Assembly (NCBI GenBank): GCA_949878435.1
Contig: CATLAK010000005.1
Coordinates: 62,001-126,000, forward strand
Length of the DNA stretch: 64,000 nt
From: an uncultured Lachnospiraceae bacterium
Lineage (GTDB): Bacteria; Bacillota; Clostridia; Lachnospirales; Lachnospiraceae
Reading direction: 5' to 3'
Of this stretch, positions 34,967-45,088 are shown in pieces. A program made the translations under genes and the position numbers. The stretch's first letter is position 1; the number at the start of each line of letters is the position of its first letter. Below the pieces are notes generated by a model. The model was not told where the DNA came from, ran no database searches, and saw only the letters and a list, made by a program, of their open reading frames with translations.

Positions 34967-35656
34967 TTAATATCGATAATAGGGACCCCCTCCGCAGCAT
35001 AGTCCGCCTCCTCCGCAGCAGAGATTGCAAAGCATATTCGCAATACATAATTTCAGGCAAAAGCTGTTCCCGCCTGTATACGGCTGTCCATAGGTGTACT
35101 GTCTTTGCCGATACCAGGTACCTCCGTTTTCAAACTGATATACCAGATTGCTGTAGTCCCAGTTATCCGGTTCTAATGCCTGCGCCCGTCTGGCATGTTC
35201 CAGGGCAGATACCTGATTGCCAAGCCCAGCGTGTGCCAATGCGCTGTAATAATACCATCTGGCACTGCGGGTGCTCTCCTCCATGCCATCCAGCACGGTT
35301 CTTGCTTCCTTGTAATAGCCGTTTCTCACATAATTGCCTGCTGCGCGAAGATGACTGTCCTCTTCATAGCCTGTTCCTGTGTTGCTATATCCGCCGAAAC
35401 CTCCAAAGTCCCTGTAAGTTCCTCCATACCCCCCGGACGAACTGCTGCCCTGATAGCCGCAGCCTTCCGTGCGTTCCTTCATAATCTGCTGATAAGCCTG
35501 CTGTATCTCCTTGAACCGCTCTTCCGCCTCTTCCTTACGGGGATTGTTAATGTTAGCATCAGGATGATATTTTCTGCTGAGCGCCTTGTATGCTTTTTTA
35601 ATCTCTTCCTCTGTGGCAGTTCTGGGAATCCCCAGAACCTCATACGGATCTCTCAT
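34967..35656 (-). CDS. J-domain protein with Cys/Gly-rich C-terminus
   Basis: A 229-residue co-chaperone-like protein. Residues 1-65 are a J-domain ([20 protein letters not shown], then YHPDAN with the HPD motif). A Gly/Ser/Tyr-rich linker (70-100) and a helical repeat region (about 105-185, TPR-like, [15 protein letters not shown]) follow. The end carries [20 protein letters not shown], a Cys-rich tail that could bind metal or be lipidated. It overlaps the DUF5685 gene by 17 bp and follows a zinc-ribbon membrane protein, so the three act together. It presumably recruits DnaK to a task set by the other two. Confidence 0.85.
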   Translation of the reverse strand: MRDPYEVLGIPRTATEEEIKKAYKALSRKYHPDANINNPRKEEAEERFKEIQQAYQQIMKERTEGCGYQGSSSSGGYGGTYRDFGGFGGYSNTGTGYEEDSHLRAAGNYVRNGYYKEARTVLDGMEESTRSARWYYYSALAHAGLGNQVSALEHARRAQALEPDNWDYSNLVYQFENGGTWYRQRQYTYGQPYTGGNSFCLKLCIANMLCNLCCGGGGLCCGGGPYYRY

Positions 35657-36488
35657 TTTTCCTCTCCGCTTCCCTTTTCTGCCTCACCATTTCATACCGG
35701 TACCAGATACCGGAATACAAAATGTTTCTTAATATTTCCAGATTTTCTATAATGGGGAGTTTTTCAAATTCCCTGCAGCATCCAGCCATCATCATGGTAA
35801 GAAGCGTCTTTACTTCCTCTTCAAAATCCGGATCATGATATTTTTTAAAAAGAGGGTTATACCGCTGCTCCTTTATATCCTCTTCCAAATCCTCATAGGC
35901 ATCCAGAAGATAAATGAACTTTCCAAGATAATTGCCCATAATTTTTAAGTTTTCCTGCCATTCATCCTCCCGCACGGCAAGGACCTCTCCCATAATATTC
36001 CCAAAAATTCCTGCCATATGGTCGATATCCTGATTTTGTTTCTTCTCTTCTGCGGAAAACTCTCTCATAAAAGATGCAATTCTTCTTGCCTTATCCCCAT
36101 ACTTGACACAGACTCTCCTGCATGAACGCTTCAACAGCTTTCCATATGCCAGACGGGTGATCTTTTTTTCATCCTCCCAGTCATCCCTGCATTTATAGTA
36201 GGCAAAAAGCACATTCATATCTGCCCCATATTCCGAAAACTCATTGGTTCTGATCCTATGCTTTTCCAAAGGATGGGCAATGCATTTTGCTTCCCACACT
36301 TTCGTTTCCGGCTCATACAAGCTGCCTAACAGCATCACCAAAAAGGTCATATCATAGGTCAGGCTCAGCTGTCCCGCTCTTCCATAAAGCTCCTTTAAGG
36401 TATGGCAAAGCCCGCAGTAATAGGAATGATAAATATCAAACTCTTTAAATTTCATATCCCCCTTGTTGACAATGATGTATCCGAACAT
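35640..36488 (-). CDS. DUF5685 family protein
   Basis: A 282-residue helical protein. The N-terminus [20 protein letters not shown], then [14 protein letters not shown], fits DUF5685, whose members often neighbour J-domain genes in Clostridia. The helical core [20 protein letters not shown] recalls the polyprenyl-synthase-like helices of that family. The Cys pair in YYCGLCH may bind metal or a cofactor. It lies between the zinc-ribbon membrane gene (27-bp gap) and the J-domain gene (17-bp overlap). No function is established. Confidence 0.8.
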   Translation of the reverse strand: MFGYIIVNKGDMKFKEFDIYHSYYCGLCHTLKELYGRAGQLSLTYDMTFLVMLLGSLYEPETKVWEAKCIAHPLEKHRIRTNEFSEYGADMNVLFAYYKCRDDWEDEKKITRLAYGKLLKRSCRRVCVKYGDKARRIASFMREFSAEEKKQNQDIDHMAGIFGNIMGEVLAVREDEWQENLKIMGNYLGKFIYLLDAYEDLEEDIKEQRYNPLFKKYHDPDFEEEVKTLLTMMMAGCCREFEKLPIIENLEILRNILYSGIWYRYEMVRQKREAERKNERSV

Positions 36489-36515
36489 GGCATTCTCCTG
36501 TCTGACTTTAAATCC

Positions 36516-36908
36516 CTAACTCTTTTTAATAAAGGTCTGACCGCATTTGGGGCATCTGATCTCAATCTTACCCTTGCCCCTGGGAATCCTTATCTTCTGT
36601 CTGCAGGATGGACATTTGTAAATATGGTGTGTTCTGCGCTGCTGCATATCCCTTTTCCATGTGGCAAAGGTCTGCCGCACTTTATATGTGTAACGCAGAT
36701 ACGCAGTATTTTCCGCCCGCCGCTTATAAACATTTTTAGAGAGCATCCTGAAATAGGCATATACCATAAGTGCTGCTCCAATCAGGTAAAATACGCTTCC
36801 GCCAAGCAGCGATACAGCAAAGCAGACCAGGACCACCACCATCAAAAAACGATTCAGCTGGTCTGTTCCATATCTGCCCTGCATGAACCGGTATATTTTT
36901 TCTCTCAT
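36516..36908 (-). CDS. Membrane protein with C-terminal zinc ribbon
   Basis: A 130-residue protein with two hydrophobic segments (about residues 21-50) and a C-terminal zinc ribbon, CPSCRQKIRIPRGKGKIEIR followed by CPKCGQ. AAAGGATGTG precedes the ATG. It is first of the operon with DUF5685 and J-domain genes. The C4 ribbon after a short membrane anchor is common in Clostridia with no assigned role. Confidence 0.8.
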   Translation of the reverse strand: MREKIYRFMQGRYGTDQLNRFLMVVVLVCFAVSLLGGSVFYLIGAALMVYAYFRMLSKNVYKRRAENTAYLRYTYKVRQTFATWKRDMQQRRTHHIYKCPSCRQKIRIPRGKGKIEIRCPKCGQTFIKKS

Positions 36909-37004
36909 TTACAGTCACATCCTTTAATTTTATTCTGTTTTATATCCTACTTCTTTCTATGTCATAAATCAATTAACGCAATATAAAGGAATCTAAATAA
37001 TTTC

Positions 37005-37055
37005 TTAAAAAATCCTGCTTACCGGAAATCCAGAAGATTCCCTGGTAAGCAGGAT
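37005..37055 (-). terminator. Terminator of the chemoreceptor gene
   Basis: AATCCTGCTTACC (37011-37023) pairs with GGTAAGCAGGATT (37043-37055); on the minus strand TTTTTTAAG follows. It begins 21 bp after the stop codon. Confidence 0.85.
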
Positions 37056-37076
37056 TCACCTGTAAGAAAAATCAAT

Positions 37077-39191
37077 TTAAACCTTAAATACCTCCAGCAG
37101 TTCTGACAGTTCTCTCGATCTCTTTTCAAGTATTTCAGCCGCCTTGTCTAATTCCTCCACTGAAATCAGCTGCTGCTTCGCCGTATCGTAAACGTTCTCT
37201 GATCCCGCCGCTGTCTGTGCCGAAACGGCTGAAATCGCAGATATGGCAGACAACGTCGCACTGCGGTCTTCCTCCATATTGGCAACACTGTCATTGATCA
37301 GATTAAGTGCCTCTAAAAGTTCTGATACCTGTTCGCCTATGCGGTCGAAGGAAGCGGTGGTCAAAGAAACTGCCTTCTGCTGTTCATCCACAATGCCCTC
37401 TGCCTGTTTTGCCACCCCTGCCGCCTCTTTCGTCTGATTTTCAATTTCCTCCACGATCCGGGCAATCTGTGCTGAAGATGAAATAGATTCATCCGCCAGC
37501 TTCTTGATTTCCTGTGCCACCACAGCAAATCCTTTGCCGGCGCTTCCCGCCCTTGCCGCTTCAATAGATGCATTCAGGGATAAAAGGTTCGTCTGCTCGG
37601 CAATCTCATTGATTGCTTCTATAATCGTGCCGATCGATCTTGACTTATTTTCCAAATTTTCAATCGACTCAATGATATTGGAGGTTATCGTAATGGTCGA
37701 CCCGGTACTGTCCTTAAGCTGCGTCACGGAATCCATGCCTGTTTCGATCACCTGCTCCGCCCCTTTTGCCAGAACATTGATCTGGCTGGAGTTCTCTGCC
37801 ACTTCTCCGATTCTGCCAGATAATGCATCCATCTGTTTCAGACAGTCTTCTGATTCATCGTCCATCTTTCCGATTCCCTGCCGCATTTCTGAGATCTCCA
37901 GCTGAATATCTCTGGAAGATTTCACAAAGCTGTCAGAAGCAGCCGACATCCCGCTTACCGCTCCGGTAAGTTCCCCGTTGACATCCTTAACGCTGGTGAC
38001 AAGTTTCTTCATATGGGTAGTCATATCTGTGATTCCCTCTGCAAGCAGATTAAATTCATCCCTGCGTCTGGTTCTCACCTCAACGGTAAGATCGCCTTCT
38101 GATACCTTTTTCAGTTTACGTATCATATCATAGATAGCGCCCCCATACTGCCCTGCCAGAATAGAACCCAGCAAAATGGCAATCAAGCTGGCAAGCACCA
38201 CCAGAAAAATTGAAAATTGCTGTATATCTGCCGTCTGTCCAATAATCGTCTCCCTTGGAATCAGGGCACAGATCAACGCATTCCTGCCTTCAATCGCAGA
38301 ATACAGGAATAAATATGTATTATCCTCCACGTAGGAAAACCCGCTGGACTCTTCGCTTGCAAAAGCCGCATCCACATAAGACTTGCCAACAAAGACACTT
38401 CCCTCGGTTCCGCCGGACGCGGAAGAAATATACTCCGTTCCGTCACAGGTGACAAAGCCCGTCACGCTTCCCTCCCCCGCATCCAAAGAAGCAATCGTAT
38501 CTTCTATCACGCTCTTGCTGATATCCACCACCAGCACCGCCCGTTCATTGTTGAAATATCTTGCCATCCTTGCCCCATACTGGCCAGAGTCGGTCCTCAA
38601 TTGTTCGTCAATTTCGCACTGGTTGCCAAACAAGAAGAATTTATACTGATCTTCATATACCATCTGCCCCTGGGGCGTCTCTATAAACGCTGAATACAAG
38701 TTAGGCTCCGACGACTGCGTGGTCGTAATGGATGCCTGGGTATCAGACAGCATATAAATATTGGAAACCAGCGCATCCCCGGTAGCCGCCTTGCTGAATG
38801 TATCCCGGTATTCCACGGGAACATGGGAATGCTTTACATTATCGTTATCATAAAGTCCTCTGTAGAACTGTTTAAGCGTATCATCGTTCAAATATTCTTT
38901 ATACTTTGTCTGCACCGTGTCAAATGCAAGGGACAGATACTGATTCATCATCCCTACCGTCTGCTCTGCCGACATTTCATAACTCGATATGATCTGGCTG
39001 GATGCCTTCTGATAAGAAACCACCCCCAGCACAATGATAAAGATAACCGGTATCAGGAAGGACGTAATCAGTTTAAAGCGGATCCTTCTAAAGAAGAGAA
39101 TCGGATTTTTCCCTTTCTTTTTCTGCTCCTTCGGTGCTTTTTCAGGCGCTTTCACCGCCTGTTTCTTTTTATCCATGCCTTTTTTCTTCAC
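37077..39191 (-). CDS. Methyl-accepting chemotaxis protein
   Basis: A 704-residue transmembrane chemoreceptor. A Lys-rich N-tail (about 1-40) leads to the first membrane segment ([20 protein letters not shown]), a dCache/Cache-like sensor region, a second segment near [22 protein letters not shown], and the signalling domain with hairpin tip [21 protein letters not shown] prefer the GTG at 39191: GGGAGG lies 8 bp upstream and downstream ATG 39176 has no such site. It ends with its own terminator. Only the CheX/CheY-like pair at 3.3-4.6 kb could connect it to phosphorelay in this window. Confidence 0.93.
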   Translation of the reverse strand: MKKKGMDKKKQAVKAPEKAPKEQKKKGKNPILFFRRIRFKLITSFLIPVIFIIVLGVVSYQKASSQIISSYEMSAEQTVGMMNQYLSLAFDTVQTKYKEYLNDDTLKQFYRGLYDNDNVKHSHVPVEYRDTFSKAATGDALVSNIYMLSDTQASITTTQSSEPNLYSAFIETPQGQMVYEDQYKFFLFGNQCEIDEQLRTDSGQYGARMARYFNNERAVLVVDISKSVIEDTIASLDAGEGSVTGFVTCDGTEYISSASGGTEGSVFVGKSYVDAAFASEESSGFSYVEDNTYLFLYSAIEGRNALICALIPRETIIGQTADIQQFSIFLVVLASLIAILLGSILAGQYGGAIYDMIRKLKKVSEGDLTVEVRTRRRDEFNLLAEGITDMTTHMKKLVTSVKDVNGELTGAVSGMSAASDSFVKSSRDIQLEISEMRQGIGKMDDESEDCLKQMDALSGRIGEVAENSSQINVLAKGAEQVIETGMDSVTQLKDSTGSTITITSNIIESIENLENKSRSIGTIIEAINEIAEQTNLLSLNASIEAARAGSAGKGFAVVAQEIKKLADESISSSAQIARIVEEIENQTKEAAGVAKQAEGIVDEQQKAVSLTTASFDRIGEQVSELLEALNLINDSVANMEEDRSATLSAISAISAVSAQTAAGSENVYDTAKQQLISVEELDKAAEILEKRSRELSELLEVFKV

Positions 39192-39379
39192 TCTGTCATC
39201 CTCCCATGTCCCTGTCATATTTACAACACCATTTTATAACATTTTACCAGATTTCATTTTCATTTTCCACCTATTTATGTGCAAAAAAAGCAAAAATCAC
39301 TCGTGCCAAATTCAACAGCATGCAAAACAACCTTATACCAACGAACGCCGCCACGCTTTGCGAGCCGGCTTATCGTAAC

Positions 39380-39403
39380 AAAAAAGGCAGGTTTTCACCT
39401 GCC
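39380..39403 (-). terminator. Terminator of the 37-residue membrane-protein gene
   Basis: GGCAGGT/ACCTGCC stem with a TTTC loop (39386-39403), followed on the minus strand by TTTTTTG. It begins 16 bp after the stop. Confidence 0.85.
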
Positions 39404-39419
39404 CTTAGAATCTGCTGTA

Positions 39420-39533
39420 TTAGTCCTCTATGTCCTGATCTGCCGCTACAGCTGAAACCACGGAAGACACCACCGAAACAACCACCGCTATGATAATAAC
39501 AAGCAATCCTCCTGCCAATAACATGAATTCCAT
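39420..39533 (-). CDS. 37-residue single-pass membrane protein
   Basis: Starts MEFMLLAGGLLVIIIAVVVS, one helix to about residue 30, then an acidic tail (ADQDIED). AAGGAG lies 8 bp before the ATG at 39533, and a strong terminator follows the stop, so a real gene is likely. No family recognised. It may act as a regulatory peptide of a larger membrane complex or as a toxin-like peptide; neither is shown. Confidence 0.65.
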   Translation of the reverse strand: MEFMLLAGGLLVIIIAVVVSVVSSVVSAVAADQDIED

Positions 39534-39632
39534 CTCTGCATCTCCTTTGCATCGCATTTGCACTAATATATTTATTGTACTAAATAGACAGCCGTTTTTC
39601 AACCATAAAATCTATAAAATATTCCATTCTTA

Positions 39633-39728
39633 GTAACAGCTCAGCCTGCAAGTACAGGAGAGCAGCTTGGAAAGCGGACGGCTCGGCGCAGATGGCGGCA
39701 CACCTGTACTTGCAGGCTGAGCTGTTAC
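39633..39728. repeat. Mini palindromic element F
   Basis: Perfect 26-bp inverted arms, 39633-39658 and 39703-39728, with a 44-nt middle. It begins 6 bp after the HD-GYP stop codon. The middle has GCAGCTTGGAAAGCGGAC, close to the arm of copy C (CAGCTGCTTGAAAAGCGGAC), and the arm word GCAAGTACAGGAG recurs in element G. Confidence 0.85.
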
Positions 39729-39734
39729 CCATTC

Positions 39735-40784
39735 TTACTCTAGGACCTGTTCAATAAAGATAGTCCTTTCTTTTGAAAGATCTACGATCTTGGTCTCGGT
39801 AATCGGGCGGTTCGTCCGATTGAAGAACACTTTCACGATGGGTCTGGGACCCTGGTTCTTCCGGATATTGGCGACAATTCCAACTTCCCCGTTAGAAAGC
39901 CTTACCATGACCCCCAAAGGATAAACCGGAATATTATTTACAAACGCCTGCACTACATCGTTGTTGAAGAACAGACCGCCGGAACCGTAGATTTCTTCTA
40001 TTGCAATATAAGGCGGCATATTCTGAACCGTAACATGATCGTCATAATATGCACAAAGTCCCACTATCTGCGCGCACAGCGGAATATCTGTACCCTGTTT
40101 GATCTTCGGGAACCCCGATCCATCCCATCTTTCATGGTGATACAGAATGATTTCGCAGATTTCCTGCGGAATTTCTTTTTGTTTGGCGAAGTAATATCCA
40201 TAAGTGGGATGCTCTTCCCAGAGTTGTTGCTGCTGGGCATTGCGCTCCTTGGTTCCCAGCACCAGCGGCATTTCACAGATGCCCACATCATGGAGCAGCC
40301 CGCCCACCACTGCCGTCAGGATTTCCTCCTCCGATTGTCCCATAGCGCCAGCCACCATGCCTGACAATACGGCTGTATGCACGCTGTGCTGGTATAATCG
40401 CAGGTTATCCACCAGCTTCAGCTGCACACAAAACTCCATCACTGTCTCCTGACGGCAGACTCTCGGAATCATGTCTTCAAGCATGTCCGCGATTCTTACC
40501 ATATTATCATTCTTATTCGCCTCTGCCTGTCTGGGAGATATCTTTCTTAGGTATAACAGAAAATCCTGCTCCAGATTCTCCGTCATTTTGTCAATGGGGG
40601 TGACAAATAAAGAGTTTCTGTCAACGATCTCAACCGTTTCGATGTTCAGCTCCCTGATTTTCTGTATCCCCTTAATTGTGAGGGCATGTCCCTCCTTAAG
40701 CAGCAATGTGGTGCTATCCGGCACCATGACTGCTGCTGCCAGTACCATTCCAGGCCTTATATCTTCTACCTTAACCTGTCCCAT
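39735..40784 (-). CDS. HD-GYP domain cyclic-di-GMP phosphodiesterase
   Basis: A 349-residue cytoplasmic protein predicted to hydrolyse c-di-GMP to GMP. The N-terminal part (1-60) resembles the small leader domain of many clostridial HD-GYP proteins (VEDIRPGMVLAAAV). The catalytic core has HSVHTAVLSGMVAG, GGLLHDVG, HPTYGYYF and HHERWDGSGFP; GYP reads GFP here. No receiver or PAS domain is present, so its input is unknown. Together with the MshEN-like protein at 3671 it suggests c-di-GMP signalling in this organism. Confidence 0.9.
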   Translation of the reverse strand: MGQVKVEDIRPGMVLAAAVMVPDSTTLLLKEGHALTIKGIQKIRELNIETVEIVDRNSLFVTPIDKMTENLEQDFLLYLRKISPRQAEANKNDNMVRIADMLEDMIPRVCRQETVMEFCVQLKLVDNLRLYQHSVHTAVLSGMVAGAMGQSEEEILTAVVGGLLHDVGICEMPLVLGTKERNAQQQQLWEEHPTYGYYFAKQKEIPQEICEIILYHHERWDGSGFPKIKQGTDIPLCAQIVGLCAYYDDHVTVQNMPPYIAIEEIYGSGGLFFNNDVVQAFVNNIPVYPLGVMVRLSNGEVGIVANIRKNQGPRPIVKVFFNRTNRPITETKIVDLSKERTIFIEQVLE

Positions 40785-40869
40785 AACAATCCCTTTCCGT
40801 TCAAAATTAATATACCCAATGCTGACATTATAACGTATTTCTCCCGGAAAGCCTAGTAGGTATTTTAGC

Positions 40870-42867
40870 TTATTTATGCTGCCGCCTAAACTGCACAGGC
40901 GTCATTCCATAAGACTTCTTAAAGAGCCTGTTAAAGTGCTCCACCGTCTCGTATCCCACACTTGCCGCAATGCTTTCTACCGTCTGATTCGTCTCTCTTA
41001 ACATGGCTCTTGCCTTTTTCATTCTCGCCTTTTTAACTGCCTCCTGAAATGTTGCCCCCGTATGTTCCTTAATGTACTTAGAAAGATAGGGACTGGAAAG
41101 ATGAAAGTTCTCAGAAAGATTCTCTAATGTCACGTCTTTATAATGGTTCTGCACATAACGCATGATATCCACGATCCGCTCTTCTCTTCCTTCTCTTACA
41201 TTTTCTCCCCGTGCCGTCTTGTTCCCTGCTGAAACCAGCGCAGCAATTGAGCTCTTGATGATGTCCTCATCGATCCCTACGCCCCAGTACATTTTTCCAT
41301 TGCATAAAATCCCCACATAGGCAGCCGCTTTGGACGAGGATCCTCTTGACACGGCATGCTCCTCATAGACTGACAGTTCATAGCTGATGCCAAAGTAAAG
41401 CTTAATGGCATTGCTGACTGCATCCAGCCTGCCGTTTCCCGATGTCTCTATCACTCTGCGCTCTTTATTCTGTTCAATGGTCACTTCCGCAACGATTCCA
41501 TCCTCCACCTGTCTGAAATGACATTCAGGAATATCAAAGATTTCTCGCTGGTTGATGTAATGATCCTCAAAGATACGGTAGATATCCTCCGGTAAAAGTT
41601 CCTTGTGCCTTTGATCCGAAATGCCTTTCATCAGATATCCCACTTCTTCCTTCATCTTATCAGGCAGACCTATTCCAAAATTCTGCTTCAAGATAAAAGC
41701 AATGCCGCCTTTGCCCGACTGGCTGTTAATCCGGATTACATCCGATTCATATTCTCTTCCTAAATCTTCCGGGTCAATAGGAAGATAGGGCACATCCCAC
41801 CTTTTCCCGCTTTTTCCAGCATTGCGCCATGCCATTCCCTTGGAAATGGCGTCCTGATGAGACCCTGAAAAAGCCGTAAAGACAAGATCTCCGGCATAAG
41901 GCATCCTCTCGTAGACTTTCATTCCGGTGAGCAGTTCATACGTTTCTCTCACTTTAGTGATATTGCTAAAGTCAAGTAAAGGCGCCACCCCATGGCACAC
42001 CATATTCATCGCCAATGTGACGATGTCCACATTGCCGGTCCTTTCTCCATTTCCAAAGAGCGTGCCTTCCACTCGGTCCGCCCCCGCCAGCACGCCAAAC
42101 TCCGCATCGCTTATGCCGCACCCTCTGTCATTGTGGGGATGTACGCTTAATACCACTGCATCCCTGTATTTCAAGTGCTTGTGGATATATTCTACCTGAC
42201 AGGCAAATACATGGGGCATAGCAATCTGCACCGTAGTTGGAATATTGATGATCGCCTTGTGGTCTTGATCCGGCTGCCATACATCCAGCACTGCATTGCA
42301 GACCTCCACAGCATAGTCGACTTCCGTTCCCGGAAAACTTTCCGGACTGTATTCAAAGGTATAGTTTCCCTTTGTTTCCTCTGCAATTTCCCGAAGCAGT
42401 CTCGCCCCGTCCACAGCCAGCTGCTTTACTTCTTCCTTTGATTTTTTAAATACCTGCTCCCTTTGCGCCACAGAAGTAGAGTTGTACAGATGGACGACTG
42501 CCGAGGGCGCGCCCTCTAAAGCCTCGAAAGTTTTTCTGATGATGTGTTCCCTCGCCTGGGTCAGTACCTGAATGGTCACATCCTCCGGTATCATTCCACG
42601 CTCTATGAGCGCACGCACAAATTGATATTCTGTATCGGATGCCGCCGGAAACCCCACTTCAATCTCCTTAAATCCAATCTGTACCAGCATCCTGAAAAAT
42701 TCTAATTTTTCCTCAAGTCCCATAGGCTCTATAAGCGCCTGGTTCCCATCCCTCAAATCCACACTGCACCAGATGGGCGGTATATCGATAGTATCCTTCT
42801 TCACCCAGTCATAAGTCACCTCAGGGGGCATAAAATATGATCTTCCGTACTTTTCTGCTGCGTTCAT
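40870..42867 (-). CDS. leuA: 2-isopropylmalate synthase fused to AraC-type DNA-binding domain
   Basis: A 665-residue chimera. Residues 1 to about 548 are a full 2-isopropylmalate synthase (acetyl-CoA plus 2-ketoisovalerate, first step of leucine synthesis): [15 protein letters not shown] (D37, R39, D40), [12 protein letters not shown] (H243, H245), [10 protein letters not shown], and a C-terminal LeuA dimer domain (from about 445), the usual site for leucine feedback. Residues 563-665 are a complete AraC-family [39 protein letters not shown], then [20 protein letters not shown] and [14 protein letters not shown]. One open frame spans both parts without a stop or frameshift. The ATG at 42867 has GGAGG 7 bp upstream. 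The layout suggests a leucine-responsive regulator that is also an enzyme. Confidence 0.93.
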   Translation of the reverse strand: MNAAEKYGRSYFMPPEVTYDWVKKDTIDIPPIWCSVDLRDGNQALIEPMGLEEKLEFFRMLVQIGFKEIEVGFPAASDTEYQFVRALIERGMIPEDVTIQVLTQAREHIIRKTFEALEGAPSAVVHLYNSTSVAQREQVFKKSKEEVKQLAVDGARLLREIAEETKGNYTFEYSPESFPGTEVDYAVEVCNAVLDVWQPDQDHKAIINIPTTVQIAMPHVFACQVEYIHKHLKYRDAVVLSVHPHNDRGCGISDAEFGVLAGADRVEGTLFGNGERTGNVDIVTLAMNMVCHGVAPLLDFSNITKVRETYELLTGMKVYERMPYAGDLVFTAFSGSHQDAISKGMAWRNAGKSGKRWDVPYLPIDPEDLGREYESDVIRINSQSGKGGIAFILKQNFGIGLPDKMKEEVGYLMKGISDQRHKELLPEDIYRIFEDHYINQREIFDIPECHFRQVEDGIVAEVTIEQNKERRVIETSGNGRLDAVSNAIKLYFGISYELSVYEEHAVSRGSSSKAAAYVGILCNGKMYWGVGIDEDIIKSSIAALVSAGNKTARGENVREGREERIVDIMRYVQNHYKDVTLENLSENFHLSSPYLSKYIKEHTGATFQEAVKKARMKKARAMLRETNQTVESIAASVGYETVEHFNRLFKKSYGMTPVQFRRQHK

Positions 42868-42963
42868 AACCATTCCTCCGTCTCTCATCCCTTTTATGCA
42901 CATAACCATATGAGACTTAAACCTTATCATAAGTCGGCTGCTCCTCACAAGGTATACTTTTAA

Positions 42964-42976
42964 TCAATTTCATTGA
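42964..42976. promoter_or_regulatory. Inverted repeat in the leuA upstream region
   Basis: TCAATTTCATTGA forms a 5-bp half-site pair with 3-nt spacer, about 97 bp before the leuA start and in the divergent promoter region shared with the flavodiiron gene. It could be an operator for the AraC domain of the fusion; there is no direct support. Confidence 0.3.
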
Positions 42977-43012
42977 CTTTTTTTATCTCATTACTTTTTT
43001 TTACAGTTCTCC

Positions 43013-43041
43013 ATGACATCTATTGCTTTTTTGTGTATAAT
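43013..43041 (+). promoter_or_regulatory. Sigma-A promoter of the flavodiiron gene
   Basis: ATGACA (43013-43018; 5 of 6 matches to TTGACA), 17-bp spacer, TATAAT (43036-43041). It gives a leader of about 90 nt before the ATG at 43138. Confidence 0.7.
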
Positions 43042-43137
43042 GATGCTTGAATTGGTCATTTATATAGTATTCTGGGCACGAAAACTGTGTTTTACAGGTT
43101 ATGCTCATATGAAAATTTAAAAATTGGAGGTATCCAC

Positions 43138-44295
43138 ATGATTACAGATGACATTCTCTACATTGGCGTAAATGATAAGGAAATTGACCTTTTTGAAGGA
43201 CAGTATATGGTTCCCAACGGTATGTCTTATAATTCGTATGTCATACTCGACGAGAAAATTGCAGTAATGGACACCGTTGACCACCGAAAGCAGGACGAAT
43301 ATCTTGCATCTCTCGACGCAGCACTAAACGGCAGGCAGCCCGACTATCTGGTGGTTTCCCATGTAGAGCCTGATCATGCATCCAGCGTCAAGGCATTTCT
43401 TGAAAAATACCCCAGCGTCCAGCTGGTGGGCAATGCCAAGACCTTTCCCATGCTTGCGCAATATTTTGATTTAAATTTCGACACCGCCCTTACGGTAAAA
43501 GAAGGGGATGTTCTCTCTCTTGGGAAACATGAACTTCACTTCCTCATGACCCCCATGGTTCACTGGCCGGAAGTCATGTTCACGTATGACAGCTTCGGCA
43601 AGGTTCTGTTCAGCGCAGATGCCTTCGGCAAATTTGGTTCCTTGGACACAGAAGAGGACTGGACCTGCGAGGCAAGGAGATATTACTTTAACATTGTAGG
43701 AAAATTCGGTGCTCCCGTACAGACTATCCTGAAAAAAGCATCCGCCCTGGACATTCAGATCATCTGTCCGCTCCACGGTCCTGTTTTAAAGGACAACCTG
43801 AGCTTCTACTTGGATAAATACCAGATCTGGAGCAGCTATGAACCGGAATCAGAAGGCGTCTTTATCGCCTACGCTTCCCTTCATGGCAATACCGCCTGCG
43901 CTGCAAATAAATTAAAAGAACTCCTGACTCAAAAAGGCTGCCCTAAAGTTGCCATTGCCGACCTTGCAAGGGACGATATGGCAGAAGCCTTGGAAGATGC
44001 TTTCCGCTACGGAAAGATCGTTCTCGCCGCCTCTTCCTACAACGGCAGCGTTATGCCCTTTATGGAAGACTTCCTGCATCATTTGAAAGGGAAAAATTAT
44101 CAGAAACGAACCGTTGCGCTGATTGAGAACGGCTCTTGGGCGCCTTCTGCCAACCGGACCATGACAGAACTTCTTACCCAGATGCGGGAGATTTCTATTC
44201 TGGATCTTTCCGTGACGATCCGGGGCGCGCTTAAAGACGAAGATGTGAACGTACTTTCCGATCTGGCAGATGCGCTGATCAAAAAAGATAATTGA
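43138..44295 (+). CDS. FprA-type flavodiiron protein
   Basis: A 385-residue cytoplasmic enzyme that reduces O2 to water or NO to N2O. The N-terminal beta-lactamase-like domain has the diiron ligands HVEPDHASS (about residues 79-87) and later H/D sites (MVHWPEVMF, SADAFGKFG, CPLHGP). The C-terminal flavodoxin domain starts FIAYASLHGNTACAANKL and binds FMN. GGAGG precedes the ATG at 43138, which family alignment also supports over an earlier in-frame ATG (43087). In an anaerobe it protects against oxygen. Convergent and overlapping by 17 bp with the TauE gene. Confidence 0.94.
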   Translation: MITDDILYIGVNDKEIDLFEGQYMVPNGMSYNSYVILDEKIAVMDTVDHRKQDEYLASLDAALNGRQPDYLVVSHVEPDHASSVKAFLEKYPSVQLVGNAKTFPMLAQYFDLNFDTALTVKEGDVLSLGKHELHFLMTPMVHWPEVMFTYDSFGKVLFSADAFGKFGSLDTEEDWTCEARRYYFNIVGKFGAPVQTILKKASALDIQIICPLHGPVLKDNLSFYLDKYQIWSSYEPESEGVFIAYASLHGNTACAANKLKELLTQKGCPKVAIADLARDDMAEALEDAFRYGKIVLAASSYNGSVMPFMEDFLHHLKGKNYQKRTVALIENGSWAPSANRTMTELLTQMREISILDLSVTIRGALKDEDVNVLSDLADALIKKDN

Positions 44296-45055
44296 CTGCC
44301 AGGATCACGCTTCCAAGAACCGCTAAAATTACACCGGTTGCCCGGTTTAACGTAATCGCGGATGCCTTATTGGCGAACCTGGCTGCAATCCTTGCCCACA
44401 GCAGAGTGAAAAATACACATAGAACCAAAATCATTATATCCGGTGCACCGCCGATTGCAAAATGCGAAAGTGCACCGGTAAATGCTGTAAATGCCATAAT
44501 GAACACACTAGTTCCCACTGCCGTCTTTAATTCATATCCCAATACCGATGTCAAGATCAGAAGCATCATCATTCCTCCGCCAGCCCCCACGAAACCACAG
44601 ATAAATCCAATCAAACATCCGCATATAATAGACTGTATCACACGCTTTTGGGCTGATACTGCTTCCATTGCCTCCTTAGTCGTCATAACTGGTCTTAAAA
44701 TAAACTTGATTCCTAAAAGCAGTGTCATAAATACTGAAAAGCTTCCCATAGTCGTGTTCGGAACCAGACTGGACACATAGCTTCCAACCATGGTGAACGC
44801 CAAAACGGTCACCATCATCACCAGTCCGTTCTTGATATCCAGATTCTTATTTTTGCCGTAGGTATATGCGGAAACCGCGCTGGCAAGCACATCGGAAGCT
44901 AACGCGATGCCTACCGCCTCGTAAGCCGGCATGCCTAAGAAGGTAATCAACATAGGCGAGATTACCGCCGCCGCGCTCATTCCCGCAAAGCCCGTGCCAA
45001 GACCTGCGCCCATGCCTGCAAAGAAACATACCAGTATTTTTATCAATAGCTGCAT
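44279..45055 (-). CDS. TauE/SafE-family membrane transporter
   Basis: A 258-residue protein of the sulfite/organosulfonate exporter family, with about eight membrane segments in two halves. Family features include the GAGLGTGFAGMSAAAVISPM opening and CGFVGAGGGMMMLLILTSVL in the second half. Substrate unknown. The 3' end overlaps that of the plus-strand flavodiiron gene. Confidence 0.9.
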   Translation of the reverse strand: MQLLIKILVCFFAGMGAGLGTGFAGMSAAAVISPMLITFLGMPAYEAVGIALASDVLASAVSAYTYGKNKNLDIKNGLVMMVTVLAFTMVGSYVSSLVPNTTMGSFSVFMTLLLGIKFILRPVMTTKEAMEAVSAQKRVIQSIICGCLIGFICGFVGAGGGMMMLLILTSVLGYELKTAVGTSVFIMAFTAFTGALSHFAIGGAPDIMILVLCVFFTLLWARIAARFANKASAITLNRATGVILAVLGSVILAVNYLF

Positions 45056-45088
45056 CCTTTTACCTCTTTTCTGTGTAATGTAATTCAG

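Noticed and set aside
40870-42867. LeuA-AraC fusion as a sequencing or assembly artefact
   Set aside because: One frame carries both domains with normal codon use and a natural linker, and the HTH is complete to a normal stop. An artefact would be expected to shift the frame. It still needs long-read confirmation.
42868-43090. T-box or leucine leader-peptide attenuator upstream of leuA
   Set aside because: No T-box core (no TGGNACCGCG-type motif), no run of Leu codons and no terminator/antiterminator pair seen.
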